64,000 nt of DNA from Scenedesmus sp. ARA3 (GCA_004335835.1 RWJK01001513.1:23936-87935), one strand, 5' to 3'; shown: positions 23,932-35,947, counted from the first letter of the stretch. Notes: a model not told the origin generated them from the letters alone. Program-made: numbers and translations.

Positions 23932-25408
23932 GTGATGAGACTCGTGAGGGCTCAAGATGCCACTAGCCTGAGTTTGAGTCCATTGTACAAGCGGCCACGA
24001 ATTGAGAGCTCTATGGATCTGCACTTGTTGGCGCAAACAGCTCATGCCATGGAGGGAGATGCCCCTGCTGCCACATCTGCCAAGGGGCCATTTGCAGGGC
24101 GCCAGCAGCAGCCCTCACTTTCGGGCGCCACAAGCCATGGCCCAGGCGTCACATCGGATCTAGCTGGGCTTTCAGGCTGTAACACGGGCGATGTGGGATT
24201 CAGGCTGCCCACAACAACCCGGTCCAGTGACTTCGGCCCCAACAAGCAGAACAAACACAGGGCCGCTGAGCAGCGTCGAAGAGAGAGAATCAACGAGAAG
24301 TAAGCTTTCTTGCAGCTGATGGCTCCTGAGGCAGCTGTTCACGTAATGCGCACAGCTTCGTGAAGCTCAACCGTTCTCCCCAATCACGCACGTGACGAGC
24401 AGTACGCCTCACATGGTCCCTCGTGTGGTACTTACAGACTTCTTGCAGGTGTGGTTTGCCGCCATTGTGTGGTGTGGACCTGTTGCTGACGTGGGCGTGC
24501 TGCTGCTGCACACCCCCGCCTTTGCATGCAGGCTCGCACAGCTGCGAGAGCTGGTTCCCCACGATCAGCGAAGCAACACAGCGACCTTTCTCGAGGGTGT
24601 CATCGGCTACATCCAGTCGCTGCAGCAGAACAACGTTGTGCTGGAGTCCCAGCTGTCAGCCCTGCGGTGCAGCAAGCAGCAGCAGCACCAGCTGGCCAAC
24701 ACCAGCACAGCAGCTGTAGCTGCCTTGGCTGCCATGAGCCGCCAGCAGCAGCAGCAGCAGCAAGCAGCAGAGTACGCTGCAGGCCTGGCAGCAGTGGCAG
24801 CAGCAGCGCAAGCAGCGCAGCCGTGTGCATCTGGCGTGGGTGCAGGAGCTGCAGCAGCGGCAGCAGCTGGCATTGTAGGCGGCACCAATACGCCGCTCTC
24901 TGCTTCACCACGAGCAGCAGGTTCCGAGGCGTCCCAGCCTCTGGCCAGTGCTGCTGCTGCAGCTGCAGCAGCAGCAGCAGCTTCCTCCTTCAGCACAGGA
25001 GCCGGCATGCATGCAGGGCCCACCGGCAGCAGCCAGCACAGCCCAACACCAGAGCAGCAGCCGCATCCAGCCTTCTCCGGCCCCGCAGCTTACGCAAATG
25101 GCCAGCTGTTCGGCACGTCGCCACCACCAGCAGCGGCAGCAGCAGCGAGCGCGGCAGTCGGCCTAGGAGCCGCAGCAGCAGCAGCAGAGTCTGCTGCAGT
25201 GCCTGTGCACGCTGCCGCATTGCTCAGGCCGGCATCTGCTCCGCCAACAGCAACAGCAGCTGCAGCAGCGGCAGCAGCAGGCGCTGGTGGTGTGCAGGTG
25301 CAGCTGCAGCCGGCAGAGCTGCAGAGTGTGCTGGAAAAGGCGCTGCTGAATGCTCTGCAGCAGCAGGCACAGCAGCTAGCAGCGCAGCTCAGCCAGTCGG
25401 GCCACTGA
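23932..25408 (+). CDS. BIM-like bHLH transcription factor, 2 exons, 414 aa
   Basis: Exons 23932-24299 and 24532-25408, joined in phase through a GTAAGC donor and a TGCATGCAG acceptor. The junction falls inside the bHLH domain: the basic region NKHRAAEQRRRERINEK (about residues 107-123, with His109, Glu113 and Arg117 in the positions that contact a G-box/E-box) is followed by helix 1 LAQLRELVPHDQ and helix 2 TATFLEGVIGYIQSLQQ. Spacing and residues resemble plant BIM (BES1-interacting Myc-like) proteins; the exact orthology is unproven. The rest is low complexity: Ala- and Gln-rich blocks interspersed with Ser/Pro, a likely disordered or activation region. It should act in the nucleus as a dimer. 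The ATG at 23932 is the first in frame; an in-frame ATG at 24013 is an alternative. Confidence 0.88.
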
Positions 25409-28400
25409 GCACGCTTGCCTCGGGGTTTGCAGTGTGAAGTGTGAGTGCTGCTCTGCAGTGGAGTGCGGCTGTAGCCATCAGTACCATCGCTGGCTGTAGC
25501 CTCACCAGCAGCTGTCTGTCCAGTTTGGATGCAGCACTTTGGATGCAGCACTGTCTGCTTCAGGGCTCAACATGCAGCTCTTGCTGCATCAAGGGCGGGG
25601 AACAGCAAGGCTGGAAGGGAGCTGGGAAGGGCCTGCAGCATCTCGGTCTGCTGCAGTTGTGGGTTCTAATACGGCTGTGGCTACTTATGCCTCGCTTTGT
25701 TGCTTTGTCAGGTGGCTGTTGATAAGCGCGATGGCGTGCTGTGGTGTGCAAGCGTGTCACCTTTTAAACTGGGCAGGGCTTTCCTGCAAGCAGCGGCTGC
25801 AGCAGCATGTGATCAGGTGACATTATCTGATCACATGCACGACATGTATGCATGCGTTTAGTGCTGCAGCTGAGTGAAGCTATGACAGCTTTGCTGCAGC
25901 AGATAGCAACTGGGGAGCTGGGCTGCTTGTGTACACAACTTGGTACGCGCAAGCAATGAAGCTGTGCATGCATCAGAGCACTGCAGCAGACTGTTGCTGC
26001 ATGGGGTTCTAATTAGACGCATGCAGTTTTGGTGCACAAACACCTGGCAGTGTGGGCCAGCAGTCTGCCTGCCTGGGTTCCTGTTGGCGGTTGGGGCCTG
26101 CAGTTTGGTTTGGGGTTGGCGGCGGAGTGCGGTGCGGGATTGCCAGGGTGCTGTGCCGTCTTCTTACTGCACTTCCGAGTTGTTCTGCACGCGGTGTTGC
26201 GGCACGCACCCCTGTTTGGATGTGCAGCACAGGCATGTAAGGTATGTAAGCCACGGCAGCAGCAACTGCTGCAGAAGCTGCCAGAGCATGCTATGCTTGT
26301 ACGGCTGCGTTGTGTGGGAAGATACCATGCAGCAAGCCTGGCACTTCAGCAGTGGTGTGCAGTTTTGAAGGCCGTGCTGTGTGAGTGTTCCTGCAATGGA
26401 CTGCAGCCTGCTTTGAGGCAGGTTGATGGTGTTGCCAAGGGGGCTGCAGCATCGCCGCAGCCCTTGTTACTACTTGGCATCCACTGCATGCGAGGTACAA
26501 AACAAATCAGACGTACCTGCTGCTGCTGTTGGGCTGCCTTACGTATCGCCCAGCTGTCTCGATTCAAACGGAGAATAACACATGTCAGATGAGGTCGGTG
26601 GTTCAAACCTTGCGGTGTGCGTGCGAGCATGTGAGTGTACCCAGTGTGTGTCCTTCGAGTTGCTTTTTGGCCTTGCACTCACTTGGCAAGAGGCGCGGGA
26701 CATTGCGGGACCCGTAACCGTCCGGTATTAGGGCTGTTATGGCGTTCAAGGTTGTGGGATGGAGAGTCTGAGTAGTTTGAGTTGTGTGGGTGCATATGTA
26801 CTGTACTGCGGGGCTTTCGCGGGCAGCGCTTGCTCCTTGCTTGCAGCCTCTGCTCTGCAACAGTTCTGATTTGCATGTTGGTGTTCTGCTGCACTTCGCC
26901 TGCACAAGCAGCAGGCTGATCCTGGTGCCTTGGCTGTGGCCGTGTGTGGTGTGTGCTGTCTGCTGCCACGCGCCTGCAGGCGCTGCGTGTATATGTGCGG
27001 GTGTGGTAGGCTCGTTGTGGGTTCGGCTTGCACGCTGTGGGGCAGTGATAAGCAAGTGATTGATGATACAGCTCTGCTGTTGAGTGCGGCTTCTGACCGC
27101 AGTGGATGGGCAGTTTTGTGCGGTTTGAAACCCTGTGTGTGTTTTGGCATTGTGTGTTGAGTGCCAGAGCGCATGTCCTTGCGCTCGTTGTGCAAACCTG
27201 CTGCTCGTCCGTCCTTTTGATGCGTGTGCTGCTGCGTCCTGCAGTGCTCCCTTTGGCTTGTGCTCACCAGCAGTGCGTGGCTGTGTTGTGGGTGACGTTG
27301 CATCCACTGCATGAAATGTATGTTTGTAGTATGAGGGGTATGGCCCGGTGTGTTCGCTCAGTGTGTGCGCTTGTTCTAGCTTTGCTGGTCGGTTGAAACC
27401 ATGTACCTCTGCAGCGTTTGACTGTCCCCAAAACTTGTGGGACTGTCCGATGCTGCTAAACTTTCGGCAGATTGCACGATAACACCACATCTGGCTGTCT
27501 GCTGCAACTTGCACAACATGTGTGCTGCAGGCTTGCGCTGCGTGTCAGCGACATTGTGGCTGTGTTGCTGTGCACAGTTACAGAGAAAGCCCGGCAGCAC
27601 CAACTGCTGATGTCAGACAACAGCACTTGTTGATGCTGAAGCTCTGGCGCCCTGCCGCATGTACTACTTGTTTGCATCGAAGCGCAGCAGCCTCAGGTGT
27701 GCAGGCGCTGCCTCAAGCTAGCCTCCTGTGTTGGCTGGCTCCTGCTGTGCTTGCGTGACTGTTGCAATCTGTTTGCATCCTCTGTGCATTCACCCTTTCG
27801 TGAGTGCTGCTGCACACGGTGAGGCCGCGTTGTCTGCGGCAGCAAACTTGACAGAGGCTAGGTAATCTGAGTGAAGAAGGTGGAGCGCAGCAAGCATTGC
27901 CAGGCACAGCTGCACCCCTCTGTTGCAGCTGTGTGTGTCATGTGTGTGCATAGAGGGCGCTTGCACACACACACATACACGCACTTGCTACGATGTGGCA
28001 GGTGTATGGCAGCAGCACTTTCTTGCTGTACTATTTCTAACCCCCTACTAAACCCCCCCTTCTGCATTGCCACCATCTGCACTGCCGCACACTGAATTTC
28101 CAAAGCCGCCGCGGCATGCATCAAACAGCCTGTGATGCTGGCTGAAGTGCCAGCAGTTGACTGCCGCTCTGCATCAGGGCAGCAGCGCCTTGCGCTGCGA
28201 GTTTCATGAGCAGCGTGGTGCATTGACATCTCTGGTTTGCAATGCATATGATGTGGAGATGCACCTTTGGGCTGCGCTGCCTGCCTGCCTAAGGCTCGTT
28301 CCCACTGTGTGCATGTATTGCATGGCAGCACTTCAAACTCAAGGGTACCTGGAGTGCTTGCGAGCTTGCCTGACTAACTACTAGTTGCCTGACACCTGAT

Positions 28401-31237
28401 ATGTGTCGGCTGCTTGACACCTGCTGTGTGTCGGCTGCATTGGAGGCTGGGATACCTTGGACCATGCTGCTGCTATGCAACGTGGCTGTGCGAATCAAAG
28501 GCGGCGCTTGCAGGAAGGCTGGCAACTTCCTGCAAGCATAGCTTGCTTGCTGATGATCCCTTGTTGAGTGCCGCTGTGTGTTGCATGCGTGCATCATGCA
28601 TACTAATCGACTGGGCTGCACGGGGCTATCGCTTGTTTTTGGTATCTGTGCAGTGCTGACTGGGCAGCAGCAGCAGCGGCAGCATCCCGCTGCCTTCATG
28701 CATGCTAGCCTGCTGTTGCGCCTGTGCACTCTTGGAGTATGGGTCACCTAGTGAAGAGGCTGCTGCTGAGCAGTGGCTATGCTTGTGCAGCCCTGGCCTT
28801 GTTATGCGTCCTTTGCCCTGCCAGTTGCTGCTTTGTTGTTTCTGGCGCTCCGCTTTTCAAGGCGGCATGTACCAGGCAGGCGCCGCTTGAGGTATCTTAA
28901 GACTTTTTTGACACCACACAGAGAGCTGTTGTGTAGCATGCAAGCCTTTTGAGTGGCTTTGCCGTTTGGTGTTGCTTTGGCGATCAATGCACGGGCTGTC
29001 CATGTCATGCCACGCCCTTGCATGCTAGCGCAGCAGCGCATACAGCTCAGCTGGTTGCATGCCTTTTACCAAACCCAGCACTACTACTACACTGTTATGC
29101 CCATGCTCAGGCGGGTTCTGGCTTGGTGTTGCACTGGTCCGCCTGCAAAACCGGCATTGCACCGTACTTCATTTGCAACTGCCGGAGGCCACCTGTGCTG
29201 CTGTTGTCTGCCAGCCTTCTTAGACAGACCTACAGGACACGTGCTGTCTGTCTGCTGTTGTCGGCGCGGATTGCGGTGCGCGCCGTCCTGCGCGGCTATT
29301 GTGGGATAGAGTTGCCTGTGCTTTGCGCGGCGGGTGGGTGCTTGGTGGGCTGCAGATGGCAGCTGTTGCTGTCAGCCAGCATCCTTCTCTTTGCATGGCA
29401 ACAGGCAACCACGCGGTCCATACGCAGTACGTCTCGTGTCGCTGGGTGCGCTCTTTGCCAGCACACTGTGTGCGCAGCTCCTGTAGATACAGCGCACACA
29501 CAGGGACACAGACAGCTGTTGTGTTCGCGTGGGTGGCAATGCAGCCTGCAGGCTGAAAGCTGCTGTAGAGGAAACTGCTGTTGGGTGTTGTTGCAGAAGC
29601 CGTGGCAGACGACCCTAGTACTACTCTGGCTGGTATACTGTGTGTTTGGCAGTTGCAGAGGTGATACAACCTCTGTTCATGTGGCTGGCTGGCATGCACA
29701 CACACCGCACCGATAGCATCATCTGTAGCTATGCTGCCTGTGCACATGGTATTGAGCTGTGCTAGTACTACTAGTAGTAGGTGATGCGGGCTGTACCCAT
29801 CTCCCCGGCCCTTCTCCCACATGTCACTGTGCCGCTGCGCTGCGCTCCTGTGGCGCATCATGCCATGGCATGCGTGCAAGTGTTGCGGCACTTGGTTTGT
29901 TTGCAGACCTTCTCCTCGTTTGAGCCTATCCCAGCCGTATTTCCATCATTTCAACATGCCAGAAACCAGCGTCCAGGAGGCAGTTACTTTGTGGTGGTGT
30001 GGCTGTGTGGCATACTACGTTGGCGCCACTGCAGGCGTGTTCACCGTGTGTTGACAGCCTTTTTGTGAGCACCATGCACTCATTACTACTCCTGCGTTGT
30101 CACCTGTATGGTGTACCGCGCTTAGTTGTTGCAACTCTGCTGGCCCCACTGTTGTGAGCACTGCTATCAGGAGGTAGCACATGCACTGGTGTTGTGAGTC
30201 AAGCTGTGCACGGCTACGTGCGCGGTTGCAGCTGCAAGCGCATGGCTCTTGGTCATGGTGCGAGCAGGTGATGAGCATAGTCGGTGCATGCTAAGGGGTG
30301 GTGACTATGGGGTTATGTGTATGGCTCAGGTGCTGTGCGCACTGTGCGCAACGCACGTCAAATGCATGGTTGCTTGTGCACTGCAAACGCTGCTGGGCCA
30401 GCCTCTCATGGCTGCATTGGAATGGCAAACAATGCGGCAGGGTTCAGGAGCCATGTCCGGAGGGTTTAGGCCTGGCGCGTGCCAAACATGTGTGTGGTAC
30501 ACAAATCTGGATCAAGGGATTGAACCAGACACATGCGCCATGGACTGCAGAGTGCACTACAGGTGTGGATGGAGCACAGTGCAGCTGCTAGGCATGTGTG
30601 TTACGTTCCGACATGCTGTGACAATACCTGTGTGGCATTGTGCATTTGCAGTGCGCAGGGCAGGGCACAGATGCCCTCAGCCATCGTACCTGCTGGTGTG
30701 TTGGCGCCGCAGGTGTGTCGCAGTATGCTGGGATGCATGATGGATGCATCTTTTTCTATAACATGGCAGCACTGGCAGTTGCGTGGGTAAACATGAGCAT
30801 GATGCGTGTGCAGCTTGATGAGACAGCTGCACATCCCAGCTCTGGGCTTGGTCCTATTGAACTCATGAAAGCATTTGCACACGCATTTATTGTAGTGCCG
30901 CCGGCGGCTGCTCTCTGTTGGTGTTGTTGTACTGCCAGGCTAATCCAATGTATGTTTGTGACAGCACACTGGCGCTCTGCTAGCTAGCGATGCTGGTGCT
31001 GGCTGCCAAACGTTGGTCTGAGAACACTGCTTGCTGTGTACTGTTCACTTCATTCTGTGGGGACCTGCTGTGGGGGCTGCTGCGCTAGTGTGAACTGCTA
31101 TTTAGGGTTCTAGCAGGGTGTCTGTCCAGGAATGTAACACCGTTCCTTCCACCATGCCATCAGCGGATGCCCTGGGCTATCTACTACTGTCACCAGCCGC
31201 CACAATGCAGCAGGGTCCCTGATTGTGGAAGCAATAT
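25409..31237. other. 5.8-kb stretch without a convincing gene
   Basis: Apart from the 3' UTR of the bHLH gene I find no exon chain. The plus strand is TG-rich and TGC-rich throughout, so many accidental frames stay open, including 303 codons on the minus strand at 26603-27514 with no recognisable domain. A short CA run lies at 27963-27985. The right edge is an assembly gap next to a retrotransposon tail, so some of this may be old transposon sequence. Confidence 0.5.
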
Positions 31238-31287
31238 NNNNNNNNNNNNNNNNNNNNNNNNNNNNNNNNNNNNNNNNNNNNNNNNNN
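31238..31287. other. Assembly gap (50 N)
   Basis: A run of exactly 50 N lies inside the retrotransposon-like segment. A further single N occurs at 31392. Confidence 0.99.
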
Positions 31288-31720
31288 CATGAGCAGTCAG
31301 ATGAATTACGTCATTGCAGAGATCAAATACTGCAAAGACACAGACCCAGAACCCCAGCGGCAACGCGCACAGGACCAGCATGCCGCGCTGANAGAGCTGT
31401 TTGCTACACACGACCCAGACTGCAGAATTACAGTTGCGCCGATTCTACTAGGGGTGACTGGGGTGATATACAAGGAGACAATAGACACAATGGAACACCA
31501 ACTAGGGTTAGAAGGACCACGATTAGCAGCACTGGCAAAGATACTGCACTTCTCAGCGGTGACCAACATGCAGAAGATATGGAGGCAACATAAGGCGATC
31601 ATGACGGCAGCAAGGAAATGTACAGGCGCAAGACCAGCACAGCCAAACCCGAACCCCGCAAAGAAACGAAAGCCCGGCACCGGCGAGCCAGACCACCGCA
31701 AAAAGCCACGGTTTAGATGA
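31288..31720 (+). mobile_element. C-terminal end of a non-LTR (LINE-like) retrotransposon ORF
   Basis: The open frame that ends at 31720 reads ITVAPILLGVTGVIYKETID, then HFSAVTNMQKIWRQHKAI, and finishes in a basic Pro/Lys/Arg tail (KKRKPGTG, DHRKKPRF). The block with PILLGVTGxIY, a helix of small residues, and HxxAVxxxxxIxxxR is typical of the last 100 or so residues of LINE reverse-transcriptase polyproteins found in algae and invertebrates. The reverse-transcriptase core itself is not in the window; it would lie in the 31238-31287 gap or has been lost by 5' truncation, which is usual for LINEs. The copy looks fairly intact (no internal stop). Confidence 0.75.
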
Positions 31721-31882
31721 GCGCACGACAGCGATACACCCCGCTTGTGCCCTAAGGCGCAAGTGGACAGGTAGAGGGTGTGGAGCCCAGGGGCGCTGCC
31801 CCTGGCCACACACACCCTCTTAGCCTTAACTTACCCAGGAGCTGCAGAGCGGCCTGGGTAGTCACTCACTCACTCACTCACA
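31721..31882 (+). mobile_element. LINE 3' tail with hairpins and (ACTC)n end
   Basis: Downstream of the ORF stop are two inverted repeats: CTTGTGCC with GGCGCAAG (about 31744-31762), and a longer one in which AGAGGGTGTG pairs with CACACACCCTCT around a GC-rich core (about 31772-31820). The segment ends in a tetranucleotide run of TCAC units at 31861-31882. A structured 3' end followed by a microsatellite tail is the expected end of a non-LTR element. Confidence 0.65.
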
Positions 31883-32184
31883 CCGTTCCTTACTTTTTGA
31901 CCGTTGCTTACCTTTGTCACCAATGACATGCTCACACATATGCATAGTTGTTGATATTTGTAGCTCGGCAGTTTGACCGTTGAGATCAGGCTCATAATAT
32001 TGAGATCAGGCTAGCAGCAATCCAATACAGCACTGTGCAGCCCACTTGACACTTGATCAGCAGCTGTTACGTTGAAGGCACGTGGGCAAGCCCAACCCTG
32101 TCCCTTAACAATAAACCCATAACCTGTCTGCAATAGATGTTGTCTTTGCTGCGCTAGCCACAGTCTTTTGGACATGCACGGGCA

Positions 32185-32345
32185 ATGGCTCGAAAGAAGA
32201 ACTCCGAAAGTGCGGCAACAGAGCAAAAGCACGCTCATGAGCACACGAACGTTCAACCTACCGGGTTAGGCAAGCAGATTGTGTCGACTCCAGGCCGCCT
32301 TGCGAAAGGGTGAGTGCCACACGCAACACGTGCAGCTAGGCGGCA

Positions 32346-32376
<31 letters not shown>

Positions 32377-33421
32377 GAGTAGCACTAGCATCAGCAGCAG
32401 CCAGCAGCAGGACACCGTCCTGCAGTAAAACACCTGCGCTTGTAGCGTGTGTGTTTGCAATGTATCACTCTTTCATCATCCTCAGCCATACCGCCACCTT
32501 CCTGCAAACTCTCACTCCTTTCACTCACACAGGCCGCTACAGGAGCTCTGCCAGTCTCAGCCAGACCCTCACTGCACGTACCTGCTCTTTTGATACATCT
32601 GCTGCCACCTTTCTGCAAACTTTCACACACACAGGCCGCTGCAAGAGCTCTGCCAGTCCCAGCCAGCCCCCAAGTGGTCCCCACGCGTAGTGCCACACTC
32701 AGCATGCCCCACCAGCCCTGCAGCAGCAGTGGAGCTGGAGCTGCTGCGCGCTGCTGCACTCGACAGCCTGCGCCACAAGCTGGCCTCACTATGTGCTAAA
32801 GCAGGCCTGCGCAACGTGCCGCTGCTTGCGTTTGAGCGCTGGCGATTTGCTGCAAAGTGGGCGGAGGATGAGCCGCAGCTGGCTCTAGGCATGCCTGTTA
32901 GTACTAACAAGACATCCGGCAGCAGCAGCAGCAGCAGCAAAAGTGCGGAGCCAGTGCTACCGTTTGGCGGCTGCTTGCCGCCTGCTCCAGAGCCTGGCCT
33001 TGTCAGCGACCTGACACGCGCCGGATTAGCAGCAGCTGCTGCCACTGCCGTGGCGCTGCAGCTGGCGCAAGCGTCAGCAGAAGCAGCAGCAGGTGTGAGC
33101 AGGAGGCGGCACCAGCTGGCCTCTGGCAGGCCTGCCAGCTGCGCTGCTGTTGCTGCGGCATTCCACAAGCACTCGCTGGACCTGACTTGCGGCAAGTCAT
33201 TTGTCAAGGTGCGACTGTACCAGACAACCAGATGATCAGCCCTGGTTGCGGTGTGGAGCTATGTAATTGAGAGTGTTGCCACTCCTTGGTGAGATCCTTT
33301 CTTGTGCCGTTCCCTGCTGGTTGGTGCTCCTAATGCTGAGCACGTGTTCTGAAGTTGCAGAACCGCGTGCCCGCCAACATAGGCAATGCACTCCACATCA
33401 CTACTGCTTGCTGACATGCCA

Positions 33422-33468
<47 letters not shown>

Positions 33469-34200
33469 GCCTCACTTACAGGTGTCGCGTGCCTCATACG
33501 GCAAGCTGGCCCGCCTCTACCGCACACACTGGCTCTCAGCCGCTGGCCAGGCAGCAGCAGCAGCAGCAGACTGCACTGTCGGCCTGCCCATGGATGAGGC
33601 AGCAGCAGCACTGCAGGCAATGCAGGCAGCAGCAAGTGCTGGTGATGCTGCTGCTGAGGCTGAGGGCGCCGGCAGTGATGATGCAGCAGCAACGGATGAA
33701 GAGGAAGAGGAAGAGGCAGCAGCAGCAGCAGCTGGGGGTGGTGCACATCATGTTGTGCTGTGTGCTGAGGCAAAGATAGCAGAGCTGGAGCAGCAGCAGG
33801 GCGAGGATGGCGCTGAGCGCGGGGCACTGCACCAGCGGCTGTTTGCGCTGCTGCTGCGCTACAAGAGCATCCAGGGGCATGGCTTTCAGGCAAGTGACTC
33901 GATACGCGGCTGGGATGGGCACGGAATGCATAACATGCATTATGAAACGTGCCAACAACCTTGACCAACCGCGGTCTTGAAGTCTTGAGCATGCTGATGA
34001 TATGCTCTCCCAGCGTGGACTTTGTCTGTTGGCCACCCTTTCCTCATGTGTTTTAGACGGCCGCCCGCTGCCGGCTGTCGTTGCGATGCTGCGCTGGGAC
34101 AGCTGTTGCTGCAGCCTGTTACGATTGCAAACTACCACCTGCATTCTGTGCAGATGTCGTGCCAACACACGCTGCTGCCATATCAACACCATGTGGCTGC

Positions 34201-34296
<96 letters not shown>

Positions 34297-35947
34297 AGGC
34301 TGCTGCCGGCCCGCCTGTGTTTGAGCTTCTGCGCCAGAAGCTTGCTGTGGGCTTTGAGTGCTTCGCTTCGCCGCTGAATGCGCACTTCAACAAGTTTGGC
34401 TCGGCCTTTCCTGATGTAGATGGGCCCTTTGGCAGCGCAGGCAGCTTCTTCAGGTAGGCACTTTTCAATGTGCAGGATTCAACCCCACATGGACAGGGTT
34501 GTGCGAGCTATGAATGACATTGTTCATGCTGAGACTGGATAGGTTTTGGTTGAGTGCAGCCACACTTGTGCCAAGCACCTGTCAGGCTGCTTCCAGGAGG
34601 AGTCTTGCAACATGCACAGCAAGATGCTGCTCATGTGTTGCCTGCAGTTCACTGCAGCCCTGATCACACTGCATGCATGCCACTTTTGCCACAACCACCT
34701 GGACCAATGCACACAAAGCAGCCTGAACCTCACCGGTACGCTGCCGTACCTGGCTGCTGCTGCTGCTGCATTGCAGGATGCAGCTCAAGCACGGCTCCTA
34801 TGAAGCCAACCCGCCCTTTGTGCCGGCGCTGCTCACAGCCACAGCGCAGCACGTGCTAGCCCTGCTGCAGCAGGCCGAGGCAGCCGGCGGCGCGCTGTCG
34901 TTCTGTGTGCTGGTGCCAGGATGGACGGAGGTGGCAGGCTGGGGGCTGATGAACAGCAGCAGCTTCCTGCAAAGGTCGCTGGTGGTGGCTGCTGCAGACC
35001 ATGGTGAGCAAGAGGGGCATAATGTGGGCTGTGGCCTATGTTAAGGGTGTAAGCATAAGAATGCTTGTTACAGTTGGTGTTAAGCAAAGTCATATGCAAA
35101 GTGCAATGCAAGGCCACCACCAGAAGAAGAGGATGCCTAGCGATGTGAACCGTCAAAGTGTGGCCTATGTGCGCTGTCAAGTTTGAAGATTGTACCGACT
35201 GGCTATCCACTGCTCGCAACACAGTTCAGATCACTTGCTTGCGTTTGAGAGTACCTTCTGAACATGAGCCTATGTGGCCTATGTGCTGCGCGTAACCGTA
35301 AGCGTTGTGACAAGGACGGAAGGTGGCATGGTGTGTACAGACATGTGATGTATTGCATGATTCGTACGTGACACTATGCACACTTGCAGGAAGTCCGTCC
35401 TCTCTTGTAGACATGCAATGCCCGCCTTGGCGCGCCGTTGTTGCTGCTGCTGCTGCTGCCTTGTCATGCAGGCTACTGCGATGGCGCCTCGCACCAGCGG
35501 TGCGACCTGTACCGCCAGTCACCATACGACAGCGCCATCCTGTTCCTGCAAACCACAGCAGCAGCGGCCAAGTGGCCTGTACGTGATGGGCTGCTGCAGC
35601 AGCTGCAGGCAGCCATGGCCAGCTGCTGCCCCTCTGAAGCAGCAGCGGAGCGGCAGCGCAAGCAGCGGGGCTTGTTTGACCTAGAATGGAGGGGCCTGGG
35701 TACCCCTGTGCTGAAGTATGAGGGGGATGCTGAGGGTGAGGGCAGCAGGGATAACCAGCAGCAGCAGCAGCAGCAGCAGGGGCCGGCAGTGGCGAAGCAG
35801 CAGAAGAAAAGGAAAAAGAAGAGGAAGAGCACTACAGGGCCTCCTGAGCAGCAGCAGCAGCAGCAGCAGCAGGGCCAGACTGTGCAGAAGCAGAGCAGCG
35901 AACAGCAGGACAGGCCGAAAAAGAAGCAAAAGAAGAAGCAGAAGTGA
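32185..35947 (+). CDS. PCIF1: PCIF1/CAPAM-like cap-specific adenosine N6-methyltransferase, 6 exons, 654 aa
   Basis: Exons: 32185-32309, 32635-33208, 33482-33889, 34299-34453, 34777-35003, 35472-35947, frame intact. The catalytic half matches the PCIF1 family closely: LLLRYKSIQGHGFQ, then FECFASPLN (about residues 388-396), SAFPDVDGPFGS, the methyltransferase motif NPPF (432-435, within YEANPPF), LSFCVLVPGWTE, and YDSAILFLQT. Human PCIF1 (CAPAM) uses NPPF to methylate the N6 of a 2'-O-methyladenosine next to the mRNA cap. I see no WW domain in the N-terminal part; instead there are Ala/Ser/Gln- and acidic-rich linkers. The C-terminus has poly-Gln blocks and Lys-rich clusters (KKRKKKRK; KKKQKKKQK), probable nuclear signals. 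Intron 3 starts with GC rather than GT (CAG|GCAAGT) and ends in a long CTG array. Intron 1 holds a second copy of the exon 2 start. Confidence 0.9.
32490..32675 (+). repeat. Tandem duplicated 3' splice site and exon 2 start of the PCIF1-like gene
   Basis: A segment of about 70 bp (intron end CCTGCAAAC...CACACAG plus the first codons of exon 2) occurs at about 32492-32564 and again at about 32604-32672. Both encode PLQELCQSQP after the AG; within these ten codons the three differences are synonymous. Confidence 0.85.
34203..34298 (+). repeat. Uninterrupted (CTG)31 array ending in the 3' splice CAG
   Basis: Thirty-one CTG triplets fill intron 3 of the PCIF1-like gene up to the final CAG acceptor at 34296-34298. 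A shorter CTG run (about 15 units) lies before exon 3 at 33425-33471. Confidence 0.95.

Noticed and set aside
26603..27514. 303-codon minus-strand open frame
   Set aside because: No recognisable domain; the His/Thr/Gln-rich composition is what a TG-rich opposite strand produces by chance, and other frames here are open too.
34119..34385. Poly-Gln/poly-Leu open frames over the CTG array
   Set aside because: They are translations of the intronic CTG repeat; the PCIF1-like exon begins right after the array in a different, family-supported frame.
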